A DNA stretch of 24,763 nt from an uncultured Lachnospiraceae bacterium (GTDB lineage Bacteria; Bacillota; Clostridia; Lachnospirales; Lachnospiraceae): assembly GCA_948441955.1 (NCBI GenBank), contig CAOJQZ010000034.1, positions 1 to 24,763 of the forward strand. The letters run 5' to 3'. Below are positions 1-8,065 of this stretch, piece by piece (positions within the stretch are counted from its first letter, which is position 1; the number at the start of each line of letters is the position of its first letter). The position numbers and the translations under genes are program-made. The notes below the pieces were generated by a model. That model was not told where the DNA came from. It saw only the letters and a list, made by a program, of their open reading frames with translations, and did not search any database.

Positions 1-1036
1 TTGCATCCTCAATTGCCTGCGGCACAATTTCCACGCCATAAACCTGCTTTGCCTTCTGCGCAAAAAACAGAGAAATGGTTCCAATCCCACAGTACATATC
101 CCATACAGTTTCCTGCCCTGTAAGATTCGCATATTCAAGAGCCAGTCCATATAATTTTTCTGTCTGCACCGGATTTACCTGATAGAAGGAAAGGGGCGAT
201 ATCTGATACTTCACCTTTCCTATATAATCTGTAATATAGGTTTGTCCCCATATGGGCTTTATATCCGGACCCATAATTACATTTGTTTTTCCTTTGTTGA
301 CGCTTATCGTAATACTTGTCATACCCTCGATTTTAGCCAGTCTTTCTGAAAGCTCTTCACTATCGGGCAGACTGTCTCCATTAATCACAAGACAGACCAT
401 AATTTCCTTCGTCGTAAAACCATAACGAATCAACACATGACGCACAAGACCTGTATGCCTCTCCTCATCATAAGCCGGAATTCTGTACTCCTTCATAAAA
501 TTTAAAATACACTCTAATATTTCCCTGTTTACCGGAACGCCCAGTACACAATCCGTATTGGGAACAACGCTGTGAGTTCTGCCTGCATAAAAACCTGTAA
601 CCAAATTCCCTTCTTTATCTGTTCTCACAGGAAACTGTGCCTTATTTCTATATGCAAAGGGCACATCCATTCCTATAACCGGCTCCATAACCTTATCTAA
701 CAGCTCCCCCGAAACCCCGCCAATACGCATAAGGTTTTCCCGCACCTTATGCTCCTTAAACTCCAGCTGCTTTTCATAAGACATTTCCTGAATCTGACAC
801 CCTCCGCATTTTCTGGCGTAGGGGCATCTTGCCTCCCTCCGGTATTCTGAAGGAGTAAGTATGCGCATGAGTCTGGCATATCCATAATTCTTTTTGGCTT
901 TCATCAGCTTTGCTTCCACTACGTCACCTATAACCGCATCCTTAATAAAAAGTGTATATCCGTCTACTCGTCCAATCCCTTCTCCGCCAATTCCCATGTC
1001 TTCAATTCTTACCTGAACTGTATCATTTTTCTTCAT
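1..1036 (-). CDS. rlmD: 23S rRNA (uracil-5-)-methyltransferase, RlmD/RumA family (partial, C-terminus outside window)
   Basis: Predicted SAM-dependent methyltransferase that makes 5-methyluridine in 23S rRNA. About 345 residues are visible; the reading frame runs off the left edge before a stop. In order: an N-terminal TRAM-like domain (about residues 1-60, with DMGIGGEGIGR); an iron-sulfur cysteine cluster of the form CPYARKCGGC near residue 71, with a fourth Cys near 163 in NTDCVLG; the uracil-methyltransferase segment SPLSFYQVNPVQ; and the SAM-binding segment WDMYCGIGTISL. The catalytic Cys and Glu would lie beyond the edge. The ATG at 1036 is preceded by a GGGGGG stretch at good spacing. 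It follows yhaM on the same strand, separated by a palindromic repeat. In Firmicutes one enzyme can modify both U747 and U1939 (RlmCD), so the exact target is uncertain. Confidence 0.9.
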   Translation of the reverse strand, partial: MKKNDTVQVRIEDMGIGGEGIGRVDGYTLFIKDAVIGDVVEAKLMKAKKNYGYARLMRILTPSEYRREARCPYARKCGGCQIQEMSYEKQLEFKEHKVRENLMRIGGVSGELLDKVMEPVIGMDVPFAYRNKAQFPVRTDKEGNLVTGFYAGRTHSVVPNTDCVLGVPVNREILECILNFMKEYRIPAYDEERHTGLVRHVLIRYGFTTKEIMVCLVINGDSLPDSEELSERLAKIEGMTSITISVNKGKTNVIMGPDIKPIWGQTYITDYIGKVKYQISPLSFYQVNPVQTEKLYGLALEYANLTGQETVWDMYCGIGTISLFFAQKAKQVYGVEIVPQAIEDA

Positions 1037-1059
1037 AATTATCCCCCCGCCTGGTAATT

Positions 1060-1135
1060 GGGGACAGGGTTATTTTAATCCGGGACGGTGTATTTCCAGA
1101 AATACACCGTCCCGGATTAAAATAACCCTGTCCCT
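1060..1135. repeat. Long near-perfect palindromic element (REP/RAYT-like), copy 1
   Basis: An inverted repeat with 36-nt arms (1061-1096 and 1099-1134), a 2-nt centre and one extra G-T pair at the ends. Each arm starts GGGGACAGGGT, followed by TATTTT, then AATCCGGGACGG, then a core TGTATTTC. It shares its two conserved blocks with the palindrome at 9604-9679. It fills most of the gap between yhaM and rlmD. Read on the plus strand it is followed by five T; toward rlmD there is no U-tract, so it should not act as a simple terminator for that gene. GGGAC-headed hairpins of this sort are known as repeats mobilised by REP-associated (Y1/IS200-like) transposases; no such gene is in the window. Confidence 0.85.
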
Positions 1136-1145
1136 TTTTCATATT

Positions 1146-2087
1146 TTATATAATTGTTTTCCTGAGATTTGATTCAAACAATCGATTATACCCCAGCCAG
1201 TCATTTGAATTTTTTTCCTTAAATATCTCCGTAAGTGTCTGCATCTTGGCATCCGCGCAGTCTGCAAAATTAAGGGCAAGGGCCTCGGCAAGGGCCGGTT
1301 TCTTAGGCGAACCATATTCCAGCTCACCATGATGGGCAATAATACAATGTTTAAGCTCGCTTGCAAGCTTTTCCGGAAACTCCGGAATCTCCCGCACAGC
1401 ATCGCTTACCATTTCCACACCGATTACGATATGTCCCAAAAGCTGGCCATCGTCGGTATAATCATTTTCTGGAAAAGCCGACAGCTCCCTTGTCTTTCCC
1501 ATATCATGACATACAGCCGCGGCATACAATAAATCCCTGTTTAATATTGGGTACGCTCCTGCCATATATTCGCAAAATTTCACTACGCTTAACGTGTGCT
1601 CTAAAAGTCCTCCTGAAAAACCATGATGGACACTTTTTGCCGCAGAATGCGCTTTAAATTTCTTAACAAAAGAGGCGTCTTTAACAAAATAATACTCCAC
1701 CGCCTGCCTGAGATATGTATTCTCAATCTGCCCTATATATCTCAATAGCTCCTGATACATACCATCTGTGCTTTTCTCTGTCGTAGGCATATAGTCTGCC
1801 GGATTATATTCTTCCTCCCCTGCTTTCCTGATCTGACGTATATTCAGCTGAAGGTTATTATTATAGCTTGTAACCTCACCGTATACTTCAATAAAATCCT
1901 TCTCATCATAATCGGCAATTCCGCTGGAATTAGGATCCCACACCTTTCCGTCAAGTGTTCCTGTCTTATCCTGCAGAATCAAATTATCATAGGGTTTCCC
2001 GTTACGCGTCTCCGCAGAGCGTTTCCCCTTACATAAGTATACATTTCGGATCAGCTCTCCTGGTATCAGTGTGTTAATATATCTCAT
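1146..2087 (-). CDS. yhaM: 3'-5' exoribonuclease YhaM family (OB-fold plus HD domain)
   Basis: A 313-residue protein, the normal size for YhaM, a cytoplasmic 3'-to-5' exoribonuclease that trims RNA ends in Firmicutes. The N-terminal 95 residues look like an OB-fold nucleic-acid-binding domain (LILQDKTGTLDGKVWDP, with EVYGEVTSYNNNLQL). The C-terminal part is an HD metal-hydrolase domain: HHGFSGGLLEHTLSVV supplies the first His ligands, AAAVCHDMGK the HD pair, and CIIAHHGELEYGSPKKP the later His residues. The ATG at 2087 has an AGAGGA site 11 bases upstream. It lies 32 bp after the HtrA-like gene and is probably co-transcribed with it; rlmD follows after a 109-bp gap that contains the palindrome. 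Confidence 0.9.
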   Translation of the reverse strand: MRYINTLIPGELIRNVYLCKGKRSAETRNGKPYDNLILQDKTGTLDGKVWDPNSSGIADYDEKDFIEVYGEVTSYNNNLQLNIRQIRKAGEEEYNPADYMPTTEKSTDGMYQELLRYIGQIENTYLRQAVEYYFVKDASFVKKFKAHSAAKSVHHGFSGGLLEHTLSVVKFCEYMAGAYPILNRDLLYAAAVCHDMGKTRELSAFPENDYTDDGQLLGHIVIGVEMVSDAVREIPEFPEKLASELKHCIIAHHGELEYGSPKKPALAEALALNFADCADAKMQTLTEIFKEKNSNDWLGYNRLFESNLRKTII

Positions 2088-2119
2088 ATGTTCTATATTC
2101 CTCTTTCTACATTTTAGTC

Positions 2120-3424
2120 TTATTTTTTTGCGCCGACGGTAACTGAGAAATCAATGTCCACATATTCGCCGCCCGCCCCCTGACGGCATCCTTTAAGCGC
2201 GACTCTGTCCCCCTGGTTCTTTTTCTTTAATATATTATGATACCCGTCAATATCAAAAATTTCTATATTATCCATCAGCGTAATGATGTCTCCGTTCTGA
2301 ATCCCTGCTGCCATAGCCGGTGAGTCCGTCTCCACTTCCTTTACATAAATCCCTCTGGGAAGCCCCTCTCCTTCCATATCCTCTGTTACATTTATTCCAT
2401 ATATTCCAATATAGGGCACGCTCTTGCCGTTGGACAGACGTTCAATTACATCCTTAATATCAGAGATCCCATAACCAGCAATCTGGCCTCTTCCGTCCTC
2501 CTCCAAAAGCTCCTGGTTCACGACTGCAATGACTTCGCCCCGCATATTTACAAGCACTCCGCTGGCTCCTTCGGAACCGGAAATATCCGTATATACTACC
2601 TCGTACTGTCCGTCAAGAAATGTCACATCTGCTCTGTCCAGGGATATGATGCCATAAGTAAATGCATTCGCATAGCCAAAAGGCTTTCCCAATACAATTG
2701 CAGTATCTCCTGCAGTCACCAGATTCGAATTTCCAAGCACCGCCGTACCAATTTTTGTCCATGTCTCCTCTGAGATTGATGCCCGGGGTACCGCATAAAC
2801 CGACAGGCCAAGGTTCAGATCACTTGCCTTAATGACTGCTTCGTATCTGTCTCCCCCGGCAAACGTCACACGGATACGTTCTGCGTTTTTCACCGGACAG
2901 ACTCTTCCTAATATCAAAAGCTCCTGTCCGTTATCAGCTACAATAATTCCTGACACACTATGTCTGCTGCCGCTCAGCTCTTCCTCCCAGTCCTCCCCTT
3001 CCGAAAGACCGGTAATTTCTACAATACTATCTGCAGAATCTCTGGCAACATCCTTCAAAGACTGAAGCATCTGCCGATAGCTTTCGGAGTCAAGAACCGG
3101 CCGTTCTTCCGGAGCCGTCACTGTCTGCTGCACATCTTCTCCATTCTCCGAATCCTTTCCGGTTCCTTCTTCTGTTTCCTCTTCTTCGTCCCTGGGAATT
3201 GTAACCTGTTCCGGATCTCCCCCCAGCTTATTTTCTATCCACGGCTTTGATATCTGAAAACTGAAGCAGGCAACGATCCCAAAAACAAAACCCAGCGCGA
3301 TCATGTGCAGAATTCCGCTTCTCAGCCTCTTCCCGCTCCTCTCATCTTTAATTACTTCCTGCAAAAAAGAATACTCTTCTCCCGGCTCTTTCTGTTCGTC
3401 TTCCGAAATCTTTCGTTCATCCAT
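2120..3424 (-). CDS. Membrane-anchored HtrA/DegP-like protein with PDZ domain, probably catalytically inactive
   Basis: A 434-residue protein. Residues 1-37 are charged and cytoplasmic. A single membrane helix covers about 38-56, followed by an acidic linker (78-108, rich in Glu). A trypsin-like fold covers about 125-330 and a PDZ domain about 335-430 (GIYVKEVETDSPAMAAGIQNGDII). The architecture is that of HtrA-type surface proteases. However, where HtrA has the TNxHVV motif this protein has ILGRVC, putting Arg174 in place of the catalytic His, and where HtrA has SDLAVL it has NLGLSV, putting Gly206 in place of the catalytic Asp. Only the Ser remains (GASG, Ser288). That pattern points to a pseudoprotease that binds peptides or partners through its PDZ. 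The start ATG has AAAGGAGA upstream and a good promoter further up. The alignment was done by eye. Confidence 0.8.
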   Translation of the reverse strand: MDERKISEDEQKEPGEEYSFLQEVIKDERSGKRLRSGILHMIALGFVFGIVACFSFQISKPWIENKLGGDPEQVTIPRDEEEETEEGTGKDSENGEDVQQTVTAPEERPVLDSESYRQMLQSLKDVARDSADSIVEITGLSEGEDWEEELSGSRHSVSGIIVADNGQELLILGRVCPVKNAERIRVTFAGGDRYEAVIKASDLNLGLSVYAVPRASISEETWTKIGTAVLGNSNLVTAGDTAIVLGKPFGYANAFTYGIISLDRADVTFLDGQYEVVYTDISGSEGASGVLVNMRGEVIAVVNQELLEEDGRGQIAGYGISDIKDVIERLSNGKSVPYIGIYGINVTEDMEGEGLPRGIYVKEVETDSPAMAAGIQNGDIITLMDNIEIFDIDGYHNILKKKNQGDRVALKGCRQGAGGEYVDIDFSVTVGAKK

Positions 3425-3456
3425 ATCCGACCATTCTCCTTTACACTCCTTTTATA

Positions 3457-3485
3457 AGTATACATGATAGCCCGCAAATGTTCAA
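3457..3485 (-). promoter_or_regulatory. Sigma-A-type promoter for the HtrA-like/yhaM/rlmD operon
   Basis: On the minus strand there is TTGAAC (3480-3485), a 17-nt spacer and TATACT (3457-3462), followed by an AAAGGAGA ribosome site and the ATG at 3424. Match quality and spacing are close to consensus. It sits in the 116-bp divergent gap shared with mutS2. Confidence 0.75.
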
Positions 3486-3540
3486 TATTTATCCTTTTCT
3501 TTATTCTGCAAATAGGTTAGAATAAGTTTAGGTGATAATT

Positions 3541-5916
3541 ATGAATAAAAAAACATTTGCAAAATTAGAGTATGACAAAATTATAGAGCTTTTAGCCGGC
3601 CATGCTTCCTCCTTTAGCGGAAAAGAACGCTGCCGGAGACTTAAGCCTTATACTGACATTGAAACAATACGAACCGCACAGGACGAAACCGCGGCTGCTT
3701 TTACCCGCATTGTAAAAAAGGGCCGCCCTTCCTTCAGCGGAGTAAATCCGGTGAACGACTCTCTACGCCGTCTGGAGATCGGCGGCGTGCTTGGAAGCGG
3801 TGAACTACTCCGCATCTGCAGGCTTCTTGAGGCAGCGGCGCGGGCAAAGGCATATGGCCGCCATGATAACGCCGACAACACTGAAGATTGTCTTGATGCA
3901 TATTTTACACAGCTGATTTCCATATCGGCCCTTACCGGTGAAATCAACCGGTGTATTATTGATGAGGAGGAGTTCAGCGACGATGCAAGTCCAAACCTCA
4001 GGCACATCCGCCGGCAGATAAGTCAGATTAACGACAAAATACACTCCACTCTTTCCGGTATGGTAAACGGGTCTCTTCGTACCTATCTGCAGGATGCCAT
4101 TATTACTATGCGGGGCGACCGGTATTGTATTCCAGTAAAGGCAGAATACCGAAGCCAGGTTTCCGGTATGATCCATGATCGGTCCTCCACCGGCTCCACT
4201 CTCTTCATAGAGCCCATGGCAATTGTAAAATTAAATAACGACCTAAAAGAACTCTATGGAAAAGAACAGGAAGAGATACAGGCTGTTCTTGCCCGATTAA
4301 GCGCCGATGCCTCGGAGCATATTGAGGATATTCGGACAGATTATACGATACTTGCAACGCTGGACTTTATCTTTGCCAGAGGTGCGCTGGCCCTTGATAT
4401 GAATGCAAGTCGGCCTCTTTTTAATACGGAACGCAGAATCCATATACGAGAGGGCAGACATCCCCTGCTGAACAAAAAAGATGTGGTGCCCATCACCATA
4501 ACTCTTGGAGATACCTTTGATCTCCTTATTGTTACCGGACCAAATACAGGCGGAAAAACTGTCTCCTTAAAGACCGTGGGGCTTTTTAGCCTGATGGGTC
4601 AGGCCGGGCTTCATATCCCGGCGCTGGATCGCTCAGAGCTTGCTGTATTTACAGATATCTATGCAGATATCGGAGATGAACAGAGCATTGAACAGAGTTT
4701 AAGTACATTCTCATCACATATGACGAATATTGTCTCCTTCTTAAAAAAGGTTGATGAAGATTCCCTTGTGCTTTTCGATGAGCTGGGCGCCGGTACCGAT
4801 CCGACAGAGGGCGCAGCCCTTGCCGCCTCAATCCTGCAGCATTTACATGAGCGGGGAATCCGTACCATGGCAACCACACATTACAGCGAGCTGAAGGTAT
4901 ATGCTCTTACCACTCCAGGCGTTGAGAATGCATGCTGCGAATTTGATGTAGAAACCTTACGCCCAACCTACCATCTTCTGATCGGTATCCCTGGGAAAAG
5001 CAATGCCTTTGCCATCGCAGGAAAGCTCGGACTCCCGGACTATATTATACAGGACGCCCGTCTGCGCTTAAGTGAGCAAGATGAGTCCTTTGAGGATCTG
5101 CTGACAGATCTTGAAGCAGGAAGACGAACCATAGAAAAGGAGCAGGCAGAAATCGCCGGCTACAGGCGTGAGCTGGAACGTCTAAAACAAGAAACCGAAA
5201 GCAAACACCGCAAACTTGAAGAACAGCGTGAGCGTATTCTTCGGGAAGCCAATGAAAAGGCCCATGCCATATTGGCGGATGCCAAGGAAACCGCTGACGA
5301 AACCATGCGTAATTTTCATAAATTCGGAAAAGAGGCCATCTCGGCTGCCGAGATGGAAAAGGAACGGGAAAAGCTGCGTAAGAAAATGGAAGCTGCACGC
5401 TCCGGCATGGAAACAAAACCTCAGGCTCCCAGAAAGACACACAAACCAGAAGACTTTAAGCCCGGAGAGACAGTGAAGGTATTGAGCATGAACCTGACCG
5501 GAATCGTCTCCTCCACGCCAGACACAAAAGGAAATGTAGCTGTACAGATGGGAATTCTTCGTTCCCAGGTGCATATCTCTGATCTGGAGATTATAGACGA
5601 GAAGCCTTCTTATTTGAAAAAAACGGCTCGGCCGGCCGGAAAAGGAAAAATGAAAATGGGAAAATCCCTGTCTGTAAGTCCTGAAATTAATCTGCTTGGA
5701 AAGACGGTTGACGAGGCCATAGCAGAGCTTGATAAATATCTTGATGATGCAAGCCTTGCCCATCTGTCGTCTGTCCGTATTGTTCACGGAAAAGGAACCG
5801 GCGCTCTCAGAAATGGAGTCCACAATTATCTGAAACGACAAAAACATGTAAAATCATTCCGTCTTGGCGCCTTCGGAGAAGGAGATGCAGGAGTGACGAT
5901 TGCTGAACTAAAATAA
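3541..5916 (+). CDS. mutS2: MutS2 (ATPase/endonuclease with Smr domain; RqcU-like)
   Basis: A 791-residue MutS2 family protein. It has a MutS-type core and clamp region, then the ABC-type ATPase with Walker A TGPNTGGKT near residues 332-340, a Walker B-like segment LVLFDELGAGTDPTEG and the switch His in TTHYSELK. A long charged coiled coil follows (about 510-625). A C-terminal Smr nuclease domain follows, with LLGKTVDEAI and HGKGTGALR near residue 748. Family members limit recombination and, in Bacillus, act on collided ribosomes. I chose ATG 3541 because TAGGTG (3529-3534) is then a ribosome site 6 bases upstream; a GTG at 3532 in the same frame would sit on top of that site. The two-component genes follow 25 bp downstream, so co-transcription is likely. 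Confidence 0.95.
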   Translation: MNKKTFAKLEYDKIIELLAGHASSFSGKERCRRLKPYTDIETIRTAQDETAAAFTRIVKKGRPSFSGVNPVNDSLRRLEIGGVLGSGELLRICRLLEAAARAKAYGRHDNADNTEDCLDAYFTQLISISALTGEINRCIIDEEEFSDDASPNLRHIRRQISQINDKIHSTLSGMVNGSLRTYLQDAIITMRGDRYCIPVKAEYRSQVSGMIHDRSSTGSTLFIEPMAIVKLNNDLKELYGKEQEEIQAVLARLSADASEHIEDIRTDYTILATLDFIFARGALALDMNASRPLFNTERRIHIREGRHPLLNKKDVVPITITLGDTFDLLIVTGPNTGGKTVSLKTVGLFSLMGQAGLHIPALDRSELAVFTDIYADIGDEQSIEQSLSTFSSHMTNIVSFLKKVDEDSLVLFDELGAGTDPTEGAALAASILQHLHERGIRTMATTHYSELKVYALTTPGVENACCEFDVETLRPTYHLLIGIPGKSNAFAIAGKLGLPDYIIQDARLRLSEQDESFEDLLTDLEAGRRTIEKEQAEIAGYRRELERLKQETESKHRKLEEQRERILREANEKAHAILADAKETADETMRNFHKFGKEAISAAEMEKEREKLRKKMEAARSGMETKPQAPRKTHKPEDFKPGETVKVLSMNLTGIVSSTPDTKGNVAVQMGILRSQVHISDLEIIDEKPSYLKKTARPAGKGKMKMGKSLSVSPEINLLGKTVDEAIAELDKYLDDASLAHLSSVRIVHGKGTGALRNGVHNYLKRQKHVKSFRLGAFGEGDAGVTIAELK

Positions 5917-5941
5917 ATTTTTGCTCACATGGAGGATCATA

Positions 5942-6646
5942 ATGGTAAATAAACAAAAAATCTTAATCGTAGACGATGATGAGAATATTGCTGAGCTTAT
6001 CTCCCTGTATCTTACAAAGGAATGCTTTGATACAATAATGGTTCACGATGGCGAAGAGGCGCTTGCTGCTTTCGATTCCTATCAGCCTAACCTTATACTT
6101 CTGGACCTTATGCTCCCCGGCATTGACGGATATCAGGTATGCCGCGAAATACGGAGCCATTCTGCGGTTCCGATTATTATGCTCTCTGCAAAGGGTGAAG
6201 TTTTCGATAAGGTTCTGGGGCTGGAATTGGGCGCGGATGATTATATTCTAAAGCCCTTCGATTCCAAAGAGCTTGTCGCTCGTGTAAAGGCTGTATTAAG
6301 ACGCTATCAGCATGTTCCAAAAACAGAAAGCTCTGCCCCGGATAAGAGCAAACGTGTAGAATATCCGGGTATTGTGATTAACCTTACAAATTATTCCGTT
6401 ATTGTGGACGGGCAGAATATAGAAATGCCGCCAAAAGAGCTGGAGCTTTTATATTTCCTTGCCTCCTCCCCAAATCAGGTCTTCACAAGAGAACAGCTTC
6501 TGGATCAGATATGGGGATATGAGTATATTGGAGATACGCGGACAGTGGACGTCCACATCAAGCGAATCCGGGAAAAGGTAAAAGATCACAATGGCTGGAG
6601 CCTTGCTACAGTATGGGGAATAGGCTATAAATTTGAAACGAAATAA
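5942..6646 (+). CDS. OmpR/PhoB-family response regulator
   Basis: A 234-residue transcriptional regulator. The receiver domain (1-118) has the acidic patch DDD at 11-13, the phospho-acceptor Asp55 (LLDLMLPG), Ser82 and Lys104 (KPFDSKE). The C-terminal winged-helix DNA-binding domain (about 135-232) shows the OmpR pattern ELELLYFLASSPNQVFTREQLL and TVDVHIKRIREK. The ATG at 5942 has GGAGG at 5931-5935; the frame is open to an upstream TTG at 5921, but that has no ribosome site. It is followed 12 bp later by its histidine kinase. The domain order and spacing resemble WalR/PhoP-type pairs, but the target regulon cannot be read from sequence. The nearest candidate target is the lipoprotein gene beyond the kinase. 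Confidence 0.92.
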   Translation: MVNKQKILIVDDDENIAELISLYLTKECFDTIMVHDGEEALAAFDSYQPNLILLDLMLPGIDGYQVCREIRSHSAVPIIMLSAKGEVFDKVLGLELGADDYILKPFDSKELVARVKAVLRRYQHVPKTESSAPDKSKRVEYPGIVINLTNYSVIVDGQNIEMPPKELELLYFLASSPNQVFTREQLLDQIWGYEYIGDTRTVDVHIKRIREKVKDHNGWSLATVWGIGYKFETK

Positions 6647-6658
6647 AAGGAGTCCGTT

Positions 6659-8065
6659 ATGAGGAGCACTCTCTATCTTAAATTTATTATCATATATATC
6701 ATTTTCGGTTTTCTGAGTGTATTCAGCGTTGCAACGCTGACCTCCGGACTGGTGTCGGCGCCTTTAAGCAGAGCTGTTTCTATGAATATGTACAGAGAAG
6801 CCAATCTGGTTGCTTCTGATTATCTTCCCGGTTTTTTCTCAGAGCAGCTTACCCTGAATAATGTGCGTATGCAGCTTACGGGCATTGAAACACACTTAAA
6901 TGCCTCTGTCTGGTTTGTGGACCGGGAAGGAACCATGATTACCTCCGCACAGTCTGAGGACTACTTTCCGGCTCCCTCTGTAATTGAAGAATTTAATCCT
7001 GCCGAAGCCGGAAATTCCAAATATCTGATGGGTGACTACCACGGTTACTTTGAAGATGACGTTATTACTGTAATCGCCCCTGTTGTTCAGGATTATCTGC
7101 CTCAGGGGTATCTTCTGATACATAAAAATCTCTCCGACCTGGATGATGTCCTGGAGATACTCATGCGTGCCGCATATATTACACTATTTGTAATATATGC
7201 ACTATCCTTTGTCATACTGCTTTCATTTCAGTTTTTTGTATACCGACCTTTAAGCCAGATCACAGAAGCGGCCAAGCAGTATGCTTCCGGCAATCTGGAG
7301 TATGAGATACCCGTAAACACAGAGGATGAAATGGGATATCTTTCTGCTTCTCTCAACTATATGTCCTCCCAGCTTCAGGATATGGAAGATTATCAGAAAA
7401 AATTCGTAGCAAATGTATCCCACGATTTCCGTTCTCCTCTTACCTCTATCAAAGGCTACGTAGAGGCCATTGCGGACGGAACAATACCTGCCGAGCTTCA
7501 GGAAAAATATCTAAAAATCATTCTCTTTGAGACAGAAAGACTGACAGATCTTACGGAAGATCTTCTTACACTGAATGAATTCGATACACAGAATCTTCTT
7601 CTTAACAAGGAGACCTTTAATATTCACGAAATGATAAAAAATGTAGCCGAATCCTTTGAGGGCGTCTGCAAACAAAAGAAAATCTCTATCGAGCTTCTCT
7701 TCGCAACAAAGCATTTAAATGTTTTCGCTGATCAAAGAAAAATCCAGCAGGTTTTATATAACCTGCTGGATAATGCAGTCAAGTTCAGCGATTCTGATTC
7801 TTTCATTATTGTTGAAACTACAGAACGGGGAGAAAAAGTCTATATCTCCATTAAGGATAATGGGATCGGTATCCCCCGGAACGCCCTGAATAAAATCTGG
7901 GAACGATTTTACAAAAGCGACCTTTCTCGTGGAAAGGATAAAAAAGGAACCGGGCTGGGACTTGCCATCGTTAAAGAAGCCATTCAGGCACACGGCGAAA
8001 ATATCAATGTTGTCAGTACGGAGGGAGTGGGGGCAGAATTCATATTCTCCTTACCGCGAGTATAA
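6659..8065 (+). CDS. Membrane sensor histidine kinase
   Basis: A 468-residue kinase, partner of the regulator just upstream. A first membrane helix covers about 8-30; an extracytoplasmic sensor of about 140 residues follows; a second helix covers about 171-193; then HAMP (about 194-246), HisKA with phospho-acceptor His255 (VSHDFRSPL), and the HATPase domain with the N box (LYNLLDNAVKFS), G1 (DNGIGIP) and G2 (GTGLGLAIVK). The sensor segment contains VWFVDREGTMI, typical of a PAS/Cache-like fold, so a small-molecule or envelope signal is possible. It starts at ATG 6659 after AAAGGAG. Its last 15 bases overlap the end of the convergent lipoprotein gene. A 12-bp inverted repeat (7742-7771) lies in the N-box codons. 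Confidence 0.92.
   Translation: MRSTLYLKFIIIYIIFGFLSVFSVATLTSGLVSAPLSRAVSMNMYREANLVASDYLPGFFSEQLTLNNVRMQLTGIETHLNASVWFVDREGTMITSAQSEDYFPAPSVIEEFNPAEAGNSKYLMGDYHGYFEDDVITVIAPVVQDYLPQGYLLIHKNLSDLDDVLEILMRAAYITLFVIYALSFVILLSFQFFVYRPLSQITEAAKQYASGNLEYEIPVNTEDEMGYLSASLNYMSSQLQDMEDYQKKFVANVSHDFRSPLTSIKGYVEAIADGTIPAELQEKYLKIILFETERLTDLTEDLLTLNEFDTQNLLLNKETFNIHEMIKNVAESFEGVCKQKKISIELLFATKHLNVFADQRKIQQVLYNLLDNAVKFSDSDSFIIVETTERGEKVYISIKDNGIGIPRNALNKIWERFYKSDLSRGKDKKGTGLGLAIVKEAIQAHGENINVVSTEGVGAEFIFSLPRV
7742..7771. repeat. 12-bp perfect inverted repeat inside the kinase gene
   Basis: Arms ATCCAGCAGGTT (7742-7753) and AACCTGCTGGAT (7760-7771) with a 6-base AT loop. It encodes the Gln-Gln-Val and Asn-Leu-Leu-Asp parts of the N box, so it may be a by-product of codon choice. 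Confidence 0.6.

Noticed and set aside
3532..3540. GTG at 3532 as the mutS2 start
   Set aside because: It overlaps the only plausible ribosome site; ATG 3541 has correct spacing.
5336..5356. 9-bp inverted repeat CCATCTCGG / CCGAGATGG in mutS2
   Set aside because: Within coiled-coil codons, short, and with no U-tract; probably chance.
5182..5847. Long open frame opposite mutS2 (and similar antisense frames in most genes)
   Set aside because: It lies wholly within mutS2, has no family pattern and no ribosome site; mutS2 is certain in the other strand.
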